A stretch of 64,000 bases of DNA from Roseibium sediminicola (GTDB lineage: Bacteria; Pseudomonadota; Alphaproteobacteria; Rhizobiales; Stappiaceae). Both the position numbers and the translations under genes were made by a program. The stretch spans positions 1 to 64,000 of the forward strand of contig NZ_JALNMJ010000003.1 of the NCBI RefSeq assembly GCF_023156505.1. Reading direction: 5' to 3'. The notes under the pieces are model-generated. The model saw only the letters and a program-made list of their open reading frames with translations. It did not search any database and was not told the DNA's origin. Numbering within the stretch: position 1 is the first letter of the stretch; every line of letters begins with the position of its first letter. Shown in pieces: positions 1 through 7,504 of the stretch.

Positions 1-56
1 GAGCCTTGCTTCGAACGGACTGCCACGTACCGCGGATCGTACGGTCTCCGGCCCAC

Positions 57-84
57 TTGGGAGGGCAGCAACCGGCCCTCCCAA
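57..84. terminator. Terminator-like hairpin at left edge
   Basis: A perfect 10-bp inverted repeat (TTGGGAGGGC at 57-66, GCCCTCCCAA at 75-84) with an 8-nt loop. No clear T-run follows, so termination is inferred from shape and position. It may serve a gene ending left of the window. Positions 1-56 show no gene I can support. Confidence 0.4.
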
Positions 85-122
85 AACCAATCTACAAAAA
101 TTCAAACAGATAAGGATCGGCC

Positions 123-200
123 GCTAGTCACCCGAATCTGAAGTTCGTCTTATTTCCCGGCACACTCGGAACGAGCTTCAGATTCAAAAGGGTGACTAGC
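123..200. repeat. 78-bp imperfect palindrome, copy 1
   Basis: Outer arms GCTAGTCACCC (123-133) and GGGTGACTAGC (190-200) pair perfectly. Inner arms GAATCTGAAG (134-143) and CTTCAGATTC (176-185) also pair perfectly, with a 4-nt A bulge at 186-189. The ends carry CTAG. Architecture and length match the element at 213-290 when that one is read in reverse, so both look like diverged copies of one intergenic palindrome. It could fold as an RNA or DNA hairpin. Its function is unknown. Confidence 0.75.
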
Positions 201-212
201 AAGCATATGTTT

Positions 213-290
213 CTAGTGTGGTTTTCGAATTTGAAATTCGCTTCGATGGTCGCTGCAACAATGAGGCGAATTTCAAATTCACCACACTAG
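213..290. repeat. 78-bp imperfect palindrome, copy 2 (inverted relative to copy 1)
   Basis: Outer arms CTAGTGTGGT (213-222) and ACCACACTAG (281-290) pair perfectly. A 4-nt bulge TTTC (223-226) follows, then a perfect 15-bp inner stem, GAATTTGAAATTCGC (227-241) with GCGAATTTCAAATTC (266-280). In reverse complement it shares CTAGT, GAAT-TGAA-TTCG and the bulge position with copy 1. A short related string GAATTTGAAATTTC occurs at 919-932 just before the FUSC gene and may be a solo remnant. Confidence 0.75.
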
Positions 291-309
291 CTCCTGTGAA
301 CGCCGCCGA

Positions 310-412
310 TCCTTCGAGACAGCGCTATCGCGCTTCCTCAGGATGACGCTCTGGAAGTAATTTTCTTGAGCACCGGTCCCGGCTCTCCGCTAAGTTCCCG
401 CCGGGATGACGT
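310..412. repeat. Two REP-like intergenic units
   Basis: Two short imperfect palindromes, each running into a GGATGACG-type tail. The first (about 310-352) pairs TCCTTCGAGA-type sequence with CCTCAGGATGACG. The second (377-412) has TCCCGG (377-382) against CCGGGA (401-406). A similar unit lies at 46849-46884. Short repeats of this look are common between genes in Hyphomicrobiales; assignment to a named family is not possible from sequence alone. Confidence 0.5.
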
Positions 413-457
413 TGGCGAGGGGGGAGTAAGAATAGGACAAGGAAGCAGAGCGTCGGA

Positions 458-775
458 TCACATCCCGCCCTCTCGCGCCTTCTCTCTCAGCCAAAGATAA
501 AGCGGTAGCCCGAGCGACAGGCCGACGAACCAGATTGCCGGGATGGTCAGCCACCAGCCGGCAACGCCGTTTTCACGGGCATCGCGCCAGGACCAGATCC
601 AGAAAACGGCGCAGGAGATCAGGAGATCGGTGGTGATGCCCGCGCTGGGTTTGCTGGCGAACAGAAGCGACACGAACAGGGGAATGTCGGCGCCATGGGC
701 GCCGAGAAAGCCTGCGAAAAAAGCCCAGGGGAGGAGTGTGCCAGCAACGGCCGCCACGAGATAGACGGTTTTCAT
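458..775 (-). CDS. DUF2834 family membrane protein
   Basis: A 105-residue protein with three or four hydrophobic segments: an N-terminal one (about residues 3-25), a central one around 50-60 and a C-terminal one near 75-95. The N-terminal pattern, with a Pro-Trp-Ala-Phe-Phe stretch and a following IPLFVSLLFA string, resembles the DUF2834 family of small membrane proteins, whose function is not established. It stands alone, transcribed away from the FUSC gene, with the palindrome-rich region downstream. The family call rests on pattern recognition. Confidence 0.7.
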   Translation of the reverse strand: MKTVYLVAAVAGTLLPWAFFAGFLGAHGADIPLFVSLLFASKPSAGITTDLLISCAVFWIWSWRDARENGVAGWWLTIPAIWFVGLSLGLPLYLWLREKAREGGM

Positions 776-965
776 GAAGTCCTGCCTGTTGGTTCCGGGA
801 GCTCTGTATGCGCCATTTTTCTGTCCCGCCTCAATTCCCCTGGAGGGAATAAACCTTCAAGCGATGCATCAGCTAACTGGCAAGCAAGGCTATTTCGTGC
901 TCTGTTCTGATCAGACTTGAATTTGAAATTTCAGACCTTTAGCGGCAACGATTCACGTTCAACCG

Positions 966-3062
966 ATGCTTCAACACGCCCGAAAAGCGCTGGCTGACCT
1001 TCTCGCCTACGATCCCGGGGCGCTGCGCCTGGTGCGCGGCGTTCATCTGATGCTGACGGTGCTGGCGGCGGCAACGCTCGGCAATGTGATCGGCGGCTAT
1101 GTGCCCGGGGTCTCCGGTTTCAAGCTTGCAGTGATGGCGGCGGCCAGCGGCGCGCATTGCCTGATCTTCACACCGGTGGCGACCCGCAGGCAGGAAATCA
1201 CGTCGATTGCCGCAATGGGCGCGATCCTTATCAGCCTGTTCAGTGTTGGCGCGCTGGTAGGAACCTTGGCGGGGGCATCGATCTCCATCGTCCTGCAGGT
1301 GCTCTGGGTCGGTGTGATCGCGCTCGGCTTTTCGCTCGACGGCCTTGGCGGCGTCTGGCAGCGCGCCGGCCGCATGATTTCGATCTGCTGGCTTTTCGTG
1401 TTCATGGGCAGCCTGCCTGTCTCTCCCGGCGTCTGGCTGCCGGCCATGGCAATCGTCGGCGCGCTGACCGCCTTTACCATCCGCATCTGTCTGTGGCGCC
1501 CGTCCACGGAAGCCACCTACAGGCGCGTTGAGGCCGCCAATCGCAAGGTGATGGCGGCATTTCTGAAAGACGCCAGTCAGGGCGCGCTCTCCACCAGACA
1601 GAGCGCCTCGGACGCCCTCAAGGACCTGTCGGACTTGCGCGCGGAGCTGCGAACCTGTGCGCAGCTGCTTGGTCCAAAACCCGCGCTCAAGGGCCTGTCG
1701 CCGGAAGCTGCGACCATGATCGAACTCGCGCTCGACGTCGTGCGCGACGCCACCAACCAGCTCTCCAATGAGGCGAGGGCGGGGCTTTCGAGGGATGCGG
1801 CCTATCTGGGCTCGGTCCGGGCCGTGTCGGACAAGCTGCAATCCGGCAGTGCCTCGGGGACCCGGGAACTGGCGACCGACTGGGCAAAACCGGATCCGGC
1901 GCTGGCCAGCGGGGAACAGTTTCAGATCCTGAGGATCGCCCAGGCGCTCCGCCGCTTGTGGCTTCTTGCCGAGGAAGCGGACCTGGAGCCTCTGGCCGCG
2001 ACCCTGTCTGCGGAAGGCGGGCGCACAGCCTGGTGGCGGCGTCTTGCCTGGCGCCTGGCTCTCCAGGCCGGAGTGGCCGCCGCGGCTGGCACCGCGCTCG
2101 GTGTCGCCCTTGATCTCAGCCATGCCTATTGGGTTACGCTGACGGTGATCATTGTCCTGACCAACAGTCTTGGCACGACGCTGCAAAAGACTGTGCAGCG
2201 CACGGTCGGCACCGCCGTCGGGGTAGTCATCGCCATGGCAGTCGATCCGGTGCTGGCCGGAGCGCCGGAGTTGCGGCTTGGCCTTGTCATTGCCGCGATC
2301 CCGGCTGTGATCGTTTTCATGGACCGGAACTACACCATTGCCTCGGGCATTATCAGCTTTCTCGTCGTGATGGGTTTGCAGACCCTAGAAGGCTTGCCGC
2401 TGGCCGAACTCTGGGCTCGCCTTTACGACACGCTTCTGGGTGCGGCGATCGGACTTGGCGCAGCCTGGCTGTTGTTTCCCAAACGCTCGGGAAACAGCAT
2501 CCGCGTGCTGATGGACGGCTATCTTGTGGCCTGCGCGAATTTTCTGAAATGCGAGACACACTCCGAACAGGAAGACAGACGCGATCTGGCCCGCCTGCGC
2601 GCCGCCGCGACGCAGTTGATCGCAACAGCCGACGCCTATCGCGCCGAGCAGGCGCCCTGGTCGTCTTTTTCCGGCAGTGGCAAAAAGCTGGACGTCCTGG
2701 TTATCGTGCTGGCGAATTATGTCGTCCTTTACCGTCAGGCACGAACGGCGGTCCGGCGAGAAACTGAGCAAAGTCCGACCGGGGCGGCGGAACTTGAGAC
2801 CTTGGCGGGACGTCTTGACGACAGGGTCCAAGATGCACTGAGCGCCGTCCTGAAAGGGCGGCCGCAGGAAGCCGTGCCGGGACTGGCGGAGGACTGGCAG
2901 GAGGCCGTGCCGGAGCTTTCCGGTGCAGGGACCCGGCTGGCGACGGACTGGGTCGCAATGCTCTATCACGCGCGCAAGGTCATTCGCTGCCTCGAAGGGT
3001 TGCGGGAGGACAAGCTATGGTCAGGCGCTTTTGAGCGGCGGTCGGTGCCTTCCAGCCACTGA
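966..3062 (+). CDS. FUSC family inner-membrane transporter (aromatic acid/fusaric acid exporter type)
   Basis: A 698-residue protein with the layout of FUSC/AaeB-type transporters. A first hydrophobic block (about residues 20-165, several membrane segments) is followed by a long soluble helical stretch (about 165-340). A second hydrophobic block (about 350-500) contains an AYWVTLTVIIVLTNSLGTTLQ segment typical of the FUSC domain, and a soluble C-terminal domain follows. Such proteins are thought to export aromatic acids, fusaric acid or related weak acids. No membrane-fusion or outer-membrane partner is adjacent, so substrate and partners are unknown. Confidence 0.85.
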   Translation: MLQHARKALADLLAYDPGALRLVRGVHLMLTVLAAATLGNVIGGYVPGVSGFKLAVMAAASGAHCLIFTPVATRRQEITSIAAMGAILISLFSVGALVGTLAGASISIVLQVLWVGVIALGFSLDGLGGVWQRAGRMISICWLFVFMGSLPVSPGVWLPAMAIVGALTAFTIRICLWRPSTEATYRRVEAANRKVMAAFLKDASQGALSTRQSASDALKDLSDLRAELRTCAQLLGPKPALKGLSPEAATMIELALDVVRDATNQLSNEARAGLSRDAAYLGSVRAVSDKLQSGSASGTRELATDWAKPDPALASGEQFQILRIAQALRRLWLLAEEADLEPLAATLSAEGGRTAWWRRLAWRLALQAGVAAAAGTALGVALDLSHAYWVTLTVIIVLTNSLGTTLQKTVQRTVGTAVGVVIAMAVDPVLAGAPELRLGLVIAAIPAVIVFMDRNYTIASGIISFLVVMGLQTLEGLPLAELWARLYDTLLGAAIGLGAAWLLFPKRSGNSIRVLMDGYLVACANFLKCETHSEQEDRRDLARLRAAATQLIATADAYRAEQAPWSSFSGSGKKLDVLVIVLANYVVLYRQARTAVRRETEQSPTGAAELETLAGRLDDRVQDALSAVLKGRPQEAVPGLAEDWQEAVPELSGAGTRLATDWVAMLYHARKVIRCLEGLREDKLWSGAFERRSVPSSH

Positions 3063-3230
3063 CAGGGGTATGAACACGTTCTCCTTCGCCGCCTGACCCT
3101 TACCTCGAATTCATGTTCGCGCCTTCATGCAGCTGCAATTGGCCCGGCAGAATGTGTTGCAGATCACATGTGTGTCAGGCCGAACGTGCAACATGCAGAA
3201 GTTGGGATGAGCTCGGGAGGAGTTGGAACA

Positions 3231-4046
3231 ATGAGAGTGTTCAAGATGGGCCGGGGACCAATGTTCGCCGGATTGATCGGTGCCCTGGCAACATGGCCTG
3301 CCCTTGCGCAGGAAACACAACCCGCCGGAGGCGATCCGGCGCCGCCGCCGACCTATGACTTTGTTCAGCAGGCCGGCGAGATGACCTTTGACGGCAGCAA
3401 TCTGACCTTGACAGACGCCAATACCGGCGTGTTGTTCTTCAGCGACCGGCCCTATCGGCTGGGCGGTCAGGTGTCCAACGAGGATTTCGCCGCGTATTGG
3501 CAAAAACCGGATGGCTTTGAAGGCGATCCACCGAACGCGGTGGTAAGTGTCCTGAGCGAAACCGGCAAGGCGCCGGCGCTTTTGGAGCTGACTTCCGCGA
3601 AGACCGAGGGCTCTTCCGTGGTCTATGGCGTCAAGGTGCTGCGCGGCGAGCTGCCGGAAAGTGCCAAGGGCGTGGCGCTGTTCATCGACCGCAGTTCCCG
3701 TCCGCCGCGCGGCGGGCACCATGGCACGGCGCAAACGGCCGAGGGCGGCGTCGGCTTCGAACCCTATGGACCGTATTGTTACCACGCGCCGCAGGATCCG
3801 CGCTGCCGGGCCTGGCATCATCCGTACCACCCGTATTATCCACCTTACCACCCTTATCCGCCCTATGGCCCCTATTACCATCCGGGTGCGGCTTATGCGG
3901 CCGGTGTTGCCGCAGGTGCTGCGATGGCCAATGCCAACAAGCCGCCGGTCTATTACTATTACCCGATCCCGACAGGACCTCTGCCGGCCAATTGCTGGAT
4001 CAACTCCCAGCACACCCAGATGGTCTGCTCCGTCCCCTTGCAATAG
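3231..4046 (+). CDS. Secreted protein with Tyr/Pro/His-rich C-terminal region
   Basis: I chose the ATG at 3231 because a GGGAGGAG ribosome site lies just upstream and the product then opens with a signal peptide cut after ATWPALA. This gives 271 residues; an in-frame start exists at 3168. The middle (about 40-165) is a soluble domain I do not recognise. The C-terminal part (about residues 175-235) is very rich in Tyr, Pro and His in repeated HPY/YPP/YGP units, with paired Cys before and after. Such a tract could bind metal or sit in the cell envelope; this is inference. Confidence 0.7.
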   Translation: MRVFKMGRGPMFAGLIGALATWPALAQETQPAGGDPAPPPTYDFVQQAGEMTFDGSNLTLTDANTGVLFFSDRPYRLGGQVSNEDFAAYWQKPDGFEGDPPNAVVSVLSETGKAPALLELTSAKTEGSSVVYGVKVLRGELPESAKGVALFIDRSSRPPRGGHHGTAQTAEGGVGFEPYGPYCYHAPQDPRCRAWHHPYHPYYPPYHPYPPYGPYYHPGAAYAAGVAAGAAMANANKPPVYYYYPIPTGPLPANCWINSQHTQMVCSVPLQ

Positions 4047-4144
4047 GAGAGGTGGCCGTTTCGAAGCCCTTCAGTTTTCTCTTAAGACCAATCGCGTATT
4101 GGTATTATATGCTAACGGGGATTTCTTAGGAGGAACGGACGTCC

Positions 4145-5014
4145 ATGAGACGCTGGTTCGTCTTTGCTCTGATTTGGATTGTTAGCCTGATCCCTTTTCA
4201 GGTGTCCGCAAGCGACAAGATCAAGGTCCACCTCGGACTGCTGGGGGCGGGCGAACAGGTTTTCGCCTACGAGATTTCCGTGCTCAAACTGGCGCTGGCC
4301 CATTGCGGGCGCGACGCGGAGCTGGAGATCGAGGTGCTGACCATGCCGCAGGAACGGGCGTTCCTGGAACTGGAAAGCGGCCGGTCCAGCTTCAACGTTT
4401 TCTTCAGCGGCTTTTCCGCCGAACGCGAAGCCCGGTTCCGGCAGATCGACATCCCTCTGTCCCGCGGTTTGCTGGGCCACCGGATCTTCATCACCACTGA
4501 CAGGTTCGCCGCCGCCCTGGCGGAGATCGGCGACCTCGACACGCTGAAGCAATTCGCGGTCGTGGGCTCGGGCAATGGCTGGCCGGATACCCGCATTTTC
4601 GAGGCTGCAGGGTTCTCCGTGCAGCGGTCGAGATATGAAAATCTCTGGAAGATGCTGGCCAAGGAGCGGATCAACATCTTCAACAGGGGCATTCACGAGG
4701 CTTATGTCGAAATCGGCATTCGAAAGCCCGAACATCAAAATCTTGTCGTCGATCCGCACCTGATGGTGCGCTACCGGTTCGACTACATGTTCTATGTTCA
4801 AAAGGACAACGAGGAATTGGGGGATCTTCTGGAGACTGGGTTGCGGCGCGCTTACGAGTCCGGCGCGTTCATGGAAAACTTCAACTCCCACCCGATGATC
4901 CGCACCGTAATCGAACAGGCCCATCCCAAGGACCGGTTGACCTTCGACATCGACAATCCCCTGATGACCGAGCGCCAAAGGGCGATTCCGGACCGATACT
5001 GGCATTCGTTCTAA
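4145..5014 (+). CDS. Orphan periplasmic solute-binding-like protein
   Basis: A 289-residue protein with a strong AGGAGG ribosome site before the ATG and a signal peptide (about residues 1-22, ending in QVSAS). The body resembles periplasmic solute-binding proteins of the SBP_bac_3 fold, but is divergent: it lacks the usual YPPY opening motif. No permease or ATPase genes adjoin, so it probably does not belong to a complete local ABC importer. It may act as a sensor or partner for a distant system. Its neighbour at 5021 is convergent and ends 6 bp away. Confidence 0.6.
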   Translation: MRRWFVFALIWIVSLIPFQVSASDKIKVHLGLLGAGEQVFAYEISVLKLALAHCGRDAELEIEVLTMPQERAFLELESGRSSFNVFFSGFSAEREARFRQIDIPLSRGLLGHRIFITTDRFAAALAEIGDLDTLKQFAVVGSGNGWPDTRIFEAAGFSVQRSRYENLWKMLAKERINIFNRGIHEAYVEIGIRKPEHQNLVVDPHLMVRYRFDYMFYVQKDNEELGDLLETGLRRAYESGAFMENFNSHPMIRTVIEQAHPKDRLTFDIDNPLMTERQRAIPDRYWHSF

Positions 5015-5020
5015 CCAGCC

Positions 5021-5806
5021 TCAGGTGCCCGAGTAGGAGGCAACGATCCGGTCGATTGTGCCATCGGCTTTCATGGTTTTCAGGACCTCGTCCAGTTCGG
5101 CTATGAAGGCATCGGCCTCCGGGCCGGTCCACTTGTCGGAAAAACCGATATGGGCGGGTTCCTGGGACGCTGTCGTAACGATTTCGACGGTGTCGTAGCC
5201 GTTCTGACGCATCAGAATTTCCGTTGCGAGGCGTTCGACCACATAGCAGTCGATCCGGCCCAGAACGAGTTTGCTCAGGTTCTGTTCGGTGGTCTGGGCC
5301 TCTTCGAGCTTTATCTTGCCCGCTTCCACCATCTCGAAGAAACGCGGACCCGGTGCCTTGTAGCCCGCGACATTGCCGAACAGCAGTCCCTCATAGTCGT
5401 CCGGATAGGCCCAGTCCTTGCTGGCGACGCCTTCACGGCAGAAGACGCTGACCTCTTCGATGAAAATCGGTTCCGACCAATGCCGGATCCAGGGGCGGTC
5501 ATCCGGCTTGTAATAGCTGCCGACCAGGCCTTGCGCCCGTCCGTTTTCAACAAGCACGGTGGCCCGCGTCCAGGGAACGGCCTGAACAACAAGTTGTCCT
5601 GTGCTGAGGCGGTTGCCGGCTTCTTTCAGGATCGCGGCGTAGATGCCGGTCGGCTTTTCACCGGATTCTGACATGTAAGGCGGATAGGAATTGTCCTGCA
5701 GCAGCACGACATCCTGAGCATGCGCGAGCGACGGCGACTGGCTAAGGCTCGCAAGGGTGCTCGCCAGGAAAACCAATCGACGTGCGGATTTCAGATTGAC
5801 GTTCAT
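5021..5806 (-). CDS. Periplasmic amino-acid-type solute-binding protein (SBP_bac_3)
   Basis: A 261-residue protein with a signal peptide (cut near residue 30, after SLAHA) and the typical SBP family 3 opening DNSYPPYMSE. Later segments match the family, including a TGIYAAILKEAG block and a C-terminal helix ending in a DGTIDRIVASY repeat. Family 3 proteins bind polar amino acids or opines for ABC import, or feed chemosensory systems. No transporter genes lie nearby; it converges with another solute-binding-like gene. Confidence 0.75.
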   Translation of the reverse strand: MNVNLKSARRLVFLASTLASLSQSPSLAHAQDVVLLQDNSYPPYMSESGEKPTGIYAAILKEAGNRLSTGQLVVQAVPWTRATVLVENGRAQGLVGSYYKPDDRPWIRHWSEPIFIEEVSVFCREGVASKDWAYPDDYEGLLFGNVAGYKAPGPRFFEMVEAGKIKLEEAQTTEQNLSKLVLGRIDCYVVERLATEILMRQNGYDTVEIVTTASQEPAHIGFSDKWTGPEADAFIAELDEVLKTMKADGTIDRIVASYSGT

Positions 5807-6062
5807 GATGTGTCGGCGCTTGCAGCGGTTTCCGGTCTCGACCCTGATATCTTTGCAGGCTCTTGTTGAAAGTTTGTTACCCCAGCAAAAAGCAAGCGCG
5901 ACCGTGCTGCAAGTTCGCAGTTTTGACGATTTGCGACGTCAGTTGGGGATAAGCGGCTCCGCGATCCATTCACGGCATCGATTAATTCATCAAACAGTTT
6001 TGGTGGTGGTGTTCCTGTCGTGGAACTAGACTGCGGCCCAAAACAGACAGGAGCGCTTTTTG

Positions 6063-6677
6063 ATGGACCAGCTTGCCCAGTTGCCGGACGACCTTCGGGT
6101 CACACGGAAATTCAAGGTGACCGGCAAGGTGGAGGGCGTCTACCAGACCCCCGCACCGGAGGACTTTCAGACCCAGGCAGTCGAAACGCTGGCTCTTGGC
6201 TTTGAGGGCATTGCTGGCGACCGCCATGCCGGTTTCACGCGGCTGTCCGGTGGCCGCGAGCCGTGGTATCCACGTGGCACGGAAATGTGCAACGAGCGCC
6301 AGATTTCCATTCTGTCGCTGGAAGAACTCTCGCTGATTGCCGCGCGCATGGAAATCGCGGAGCTGAAACCGGAGTGGATCGGCGGCAACATCGCCCTTGT
6401 CGGGATTCCGAACCTGACCTGGGTACCGCCGCGCACACGTCTGGTCTTTGAGGGCGGCGTGGTTCTCCGGGTGGATGGCGACAACGCGCCCTGCCGCTTT
6501 GCCGGGGCCGCGATTGCCGAACACTATCCGGACCGCGACGGGCTTGATCTCCTGTTCCCGCAAAAGGCCAAGCGGCTGCGCGGTCTGGTCGGCTATGTCG
6601 AAAAGCCCGGGTCGATTGCCCCTGGAGAAACCGTTACCGCCCATATCCCGGAACAGTGGATTTACGAACGCATCTGA
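6063..6677 (+). CDS. MOSC domain-containing protein
   Basis: I chose the ATG at 6063; an in-frame TTG at 6060 directly precedes it, and an AGGAG site lies about 10 nt upstream. The 204-residue product shows MOSC features: a VEGVYQTP start, a GIAGDRHAGFTR block, a conserved CNERQISIL segment, and a DNAPCRFAG motif containing the invariant Cys. MOSC domains are seen in molybdenum cofactor sulfurases and in proteins that handle sulfur or molybdenum cofactor groups. The gene lies 43 bp before ridA and they are probably cotranscribed. Confidence 0.8.
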   Translation: MDQLAQLPDDLRVTRKFKVTGKVEGVYQTPAPEDFQTQAVETLALGFEGIAGDRHAGFTRLSGGREPWYPRGTEMCNERQISILSLEELSLIAARMEIAELKPEWIGGNIALVGIPNLTWVPPRTRLVFEGGVVLRVDGDNAPCRFAGAAIAEHYPDRDGLDLLFPQKAKRLRGLVGYVEKPGSIAPGETVTAHIPEQWIYERI

Positions 6678-6720
6678 GCGGCTACTCTGGCGGGCGTAAC
6701 ACCGTCCCGAGGAGTTTGAG

Positions 6721-7113
6721 ATGCTGCCGATCCACCACATGTTCGACCAGGCACCCAAGCCGGTCGCGCCGTTTTCCCATGCGGTCGAAGCCGATGGCTG
6801 GGTGTTCGTCACCGGCCAGATGCCGACCTTGCCGGACGACCCGGAGGCCCCTTTGCCGGAAGGGATCGAGGCGCAGACGGCACGGGTCATGGAAAACCTG
6901 AAGATTGTTCTGGACGGCCTTGGTCTCGATCTTGAGAACGTGACCTTCATGCGCGTCTACCTGACCGAGTTCAAGCGCGATTACCAGGCGATGAACGAGA
7001 CCTACCGGTCATTCTTTCCGCCGGACAGACTGCCGGGCCGGACCTGTGTCGGCGTGTCGGGGCTGGCGGTGGATGCGCTGGTGGAGATCGACCTGATAGC
7101 CCGGCGTCCCTGA
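6721..7113 (+). CDS. RidA/YjgF family enamine/imine deaminase
   Basis: A 130-residue protein of the usual length for RidA (YjgF/YER057c/UK114). The N-terminal AVEADGWVFVTGQMP block and the C-terminal GRTCVGVSGLAVDALVEID block, with the conserved Arg that holds the substrate carboxylate, are clear. The family hydrolyses reactive enamine/imine intermediates from PLP enzymes to keto acids. A GGAG site precedes the ATG. It follows the MOSC gene closely, consistent with one transcript. Confidence 0.88.
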   Translation: MLPIHHMFDQAPKPVAPFSHAVEADGWVFVTGQMPTLPDDPEAPLPEGIEAQTARVMENLKIVLDGLGLDLENVTFMRVYLTEFKRDYQAMNETYRSFFPPDRLPGRTCVGVSGLAVDALVEIDLIARRP

Positions 7114-7153
7114 GATCGGGTGAGGGCAAGCCAGTGTTGGGCCGGACGCCGGG

Positions 7154-7465
7154 TCAGGCGTCCGGTTCACCGGAGACTTCCTTGTTGCATCCCCAACCGC
7201 GCAGCACCTCGTTCATCTCGTCGACAACGAAAAAGCGGGCGGCGTCCCTGTCATAGCCGTCTTCCAGAAGCGTGTCGTAGTCTGTCAGTTCGTGACGGAT
7301 GTGACTGGTGGTCGCCTGCCACAGCGCGATCGAGGGAGGCAAGTGGCGCAGATGGCCCGACAGGGCCAGCGCGAGAATGGATTCGGCGTCGTGCATCGGC
7401 ACCCTGGGGAGCAGGGCGCGCAGGGCCTTGCGCATGTCCTTTTGCCGTTTGGTGCCGCCGGTCAT
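7154..7465 (-). CDS. DUF2293 domain-containing protein
   Basis: A small soluble protein whose segment IRHELTDYDTLLEDGYDRDAA, with the later ARFFVVDEMNEVLRGWG block, matches my memory of the DUF2293 family, which has no assigned function. I chose the internal ATG at 7465 (103 aa); the longer form from 7498 starts 6 bp after the stop of the upstream GGDEF-EAL gene and has no ribosome site. It may be cotranscribed with that gene. Confidence 0.6.
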   Translation of the reverse strand: MTGGTKRQKDMRKALRALLPRVPMHDAESILALALSGHLRHLPPSIALWQATTSHIRHELTDYDTLLEDGYDRDAARFFVVDEMNEVLRGWGCNKEVSGEPDA

Positions 7466-7504
7466 GTGTTCTCTTTTACAAGGTCCGGCGGAGGCCATGG
7501 CCGC

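Noticed and set aside
939..2186. Long minus-strand reading frame across the FUSC gene
   Set aside because: It is antisense to the clearly coding FUSC gene, with Arg/Gly/His-rich low-complexity translation typical of a GC-rich shadow frame.
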